A stretch of 6,494 nucleotides of DNA, taken from Allobrachymonas sp. (lineage in GTDB: Bacteria; Pseudomonadota; Gammaproteobacteria; Burkholderiales; Burkholderiaceae_C). Location of the stretch: assembly GCA_012036375.1 (NCBI GenBank), contig JAAUOI010000176.1, positions 1 to 6,494 of the forward strand, given 5' to 3'. Positions within the stretch are counted from its first letter, which is position 1. Each line of letters opens with the position of its first letter. Both the position numbers and the translations under genes were made by a program. This document shows positions 6,296 through 6,494 of the stretch, one piece after another. The notes below the pieces were generated by a model. The model was not told the origin of the DNA. It worked only from the letters and a program-made list of their open reading frames with translations, and did no database searches.

Positions 6296-6494
6296 TCAGA
6301 CACTCTTCAATTGCACGGTGGCTTCCACTTCCACCAACACCTCATCCGAAGGCAGCATGCGCGAAACTTGCACCACTGTGCTCACCACGCCTTCTGGGCA
6401 AAACAAAATGCGCACGCGGTTGTAAGCCGGGTAATGCCGCAAAATCGCGGGAAAATACTGCACCAGCTTGAACGCAATCGCTCATTTCCGCACC
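6296..6494 (-). CDS. Probable RidA (YjgF/YER057c) family protein, C-terminal part only, probably frameshifted
   Basis: On the minus strand, ending at a TGA at 6298-6296, 61 codons are open and read like a real protein end: FPAILRHYPAYNRVRILFCP, then STVVQVSRMLPSDEVLVEVE. The pattern of S/T-x-V-x-V-S-R-x-L-P followed by LVEVEAT resembles the C-terminus of RidA-family proteins (E. coli RidA has CVEVARLPKDVKIEIEAIA). RidA proteins deaminate reactive enamine/imine intermediates from PLP enzymes; some relatives have other activities. The frame is blocked by TGA at 6484-6482, with no plausible start after it, so the remaining N-terminal half must lie beyond the window in a shifted frame. A net one-base insertion (or two-base loss) near 6482 would reopen it. 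It is convergent with mutM, 33 bases from the corrected mutM stop, with no hairpin terminator in between. The family call rests on one short C-terminal motif. Confidence 0.5.

Noticed and set aside
1..6494. Insertion sequence, phage, CRISPR or defence system
   Set aside because: No transposase-like or integrase-like frame, no terminal inverted repeats, no regularly spaced repeat array and no unusual composition were seen. Gene order is ordinary Burkholderiales core genome.

Overview
This is a chromosomal housekeeping segment from a betaproteobacterium, most likely of the order Burkholderiales. The evidence is the gene order mutM / TPR gene - lolB - ispE - tRNA-Gln - prs - rplY and the Comamonadaceae-like wording of the Prs protein. 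By eye the GC content is in the low-to-mid 50s percent. I see no mobile element, CRISPR array, phage gene or defence gene, and no previously undescribed system.

Layout. Six features run on the minus strand, in transcription order: a secreted TPR-repeat protein (about 5365-3543), lolB (3546-2995), ispE (2992-2143), tRNA-Gln(UUG) (2082-2006), prs (1907-932) and rplY (813-145). The block ends at a strong intrinsic terminator (121-101). The TPR gene and lolB overlap by 4 bases (GTGA), and lolB and ispE are 2 bases apart, so these three look translationally coupled. tRNA-Gln, prs and rplY follow at gaps of about 60-120 bases and may be read from the same or internal promoters. mutM diverges from the TPR gene on the plus strand (5415 to about 6262). 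The C-terminal part of a probable RidA-family gene lies convergent to mutM and runs off the right edge.

The jobs are core cell maintenance. LolB inserts lipoproteins in the outer membrane, and the TPR protein is probably exported. IspE makes isoprenoid precursors, Prs makes PRPP, L25 is part of the 50S ribosome and MutM repairs oxidised guanine.

The most notable point is data integrity. Four genes are certainly or very probably broken by single-base indels: prs once, ispE twice, the TPR gene once and mutM at its last codons. The RidA fragment is probably broken too. Four of the five clear events are one-base deletions in homopolymer runs, and the protein matches its family on both sides of the internal breaks. 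prs and ispE are normally essential. The simplest reading is uncorrected homopolymer error in the assembly, not biology. Each such gene is annotated as one locus, and the break is described.
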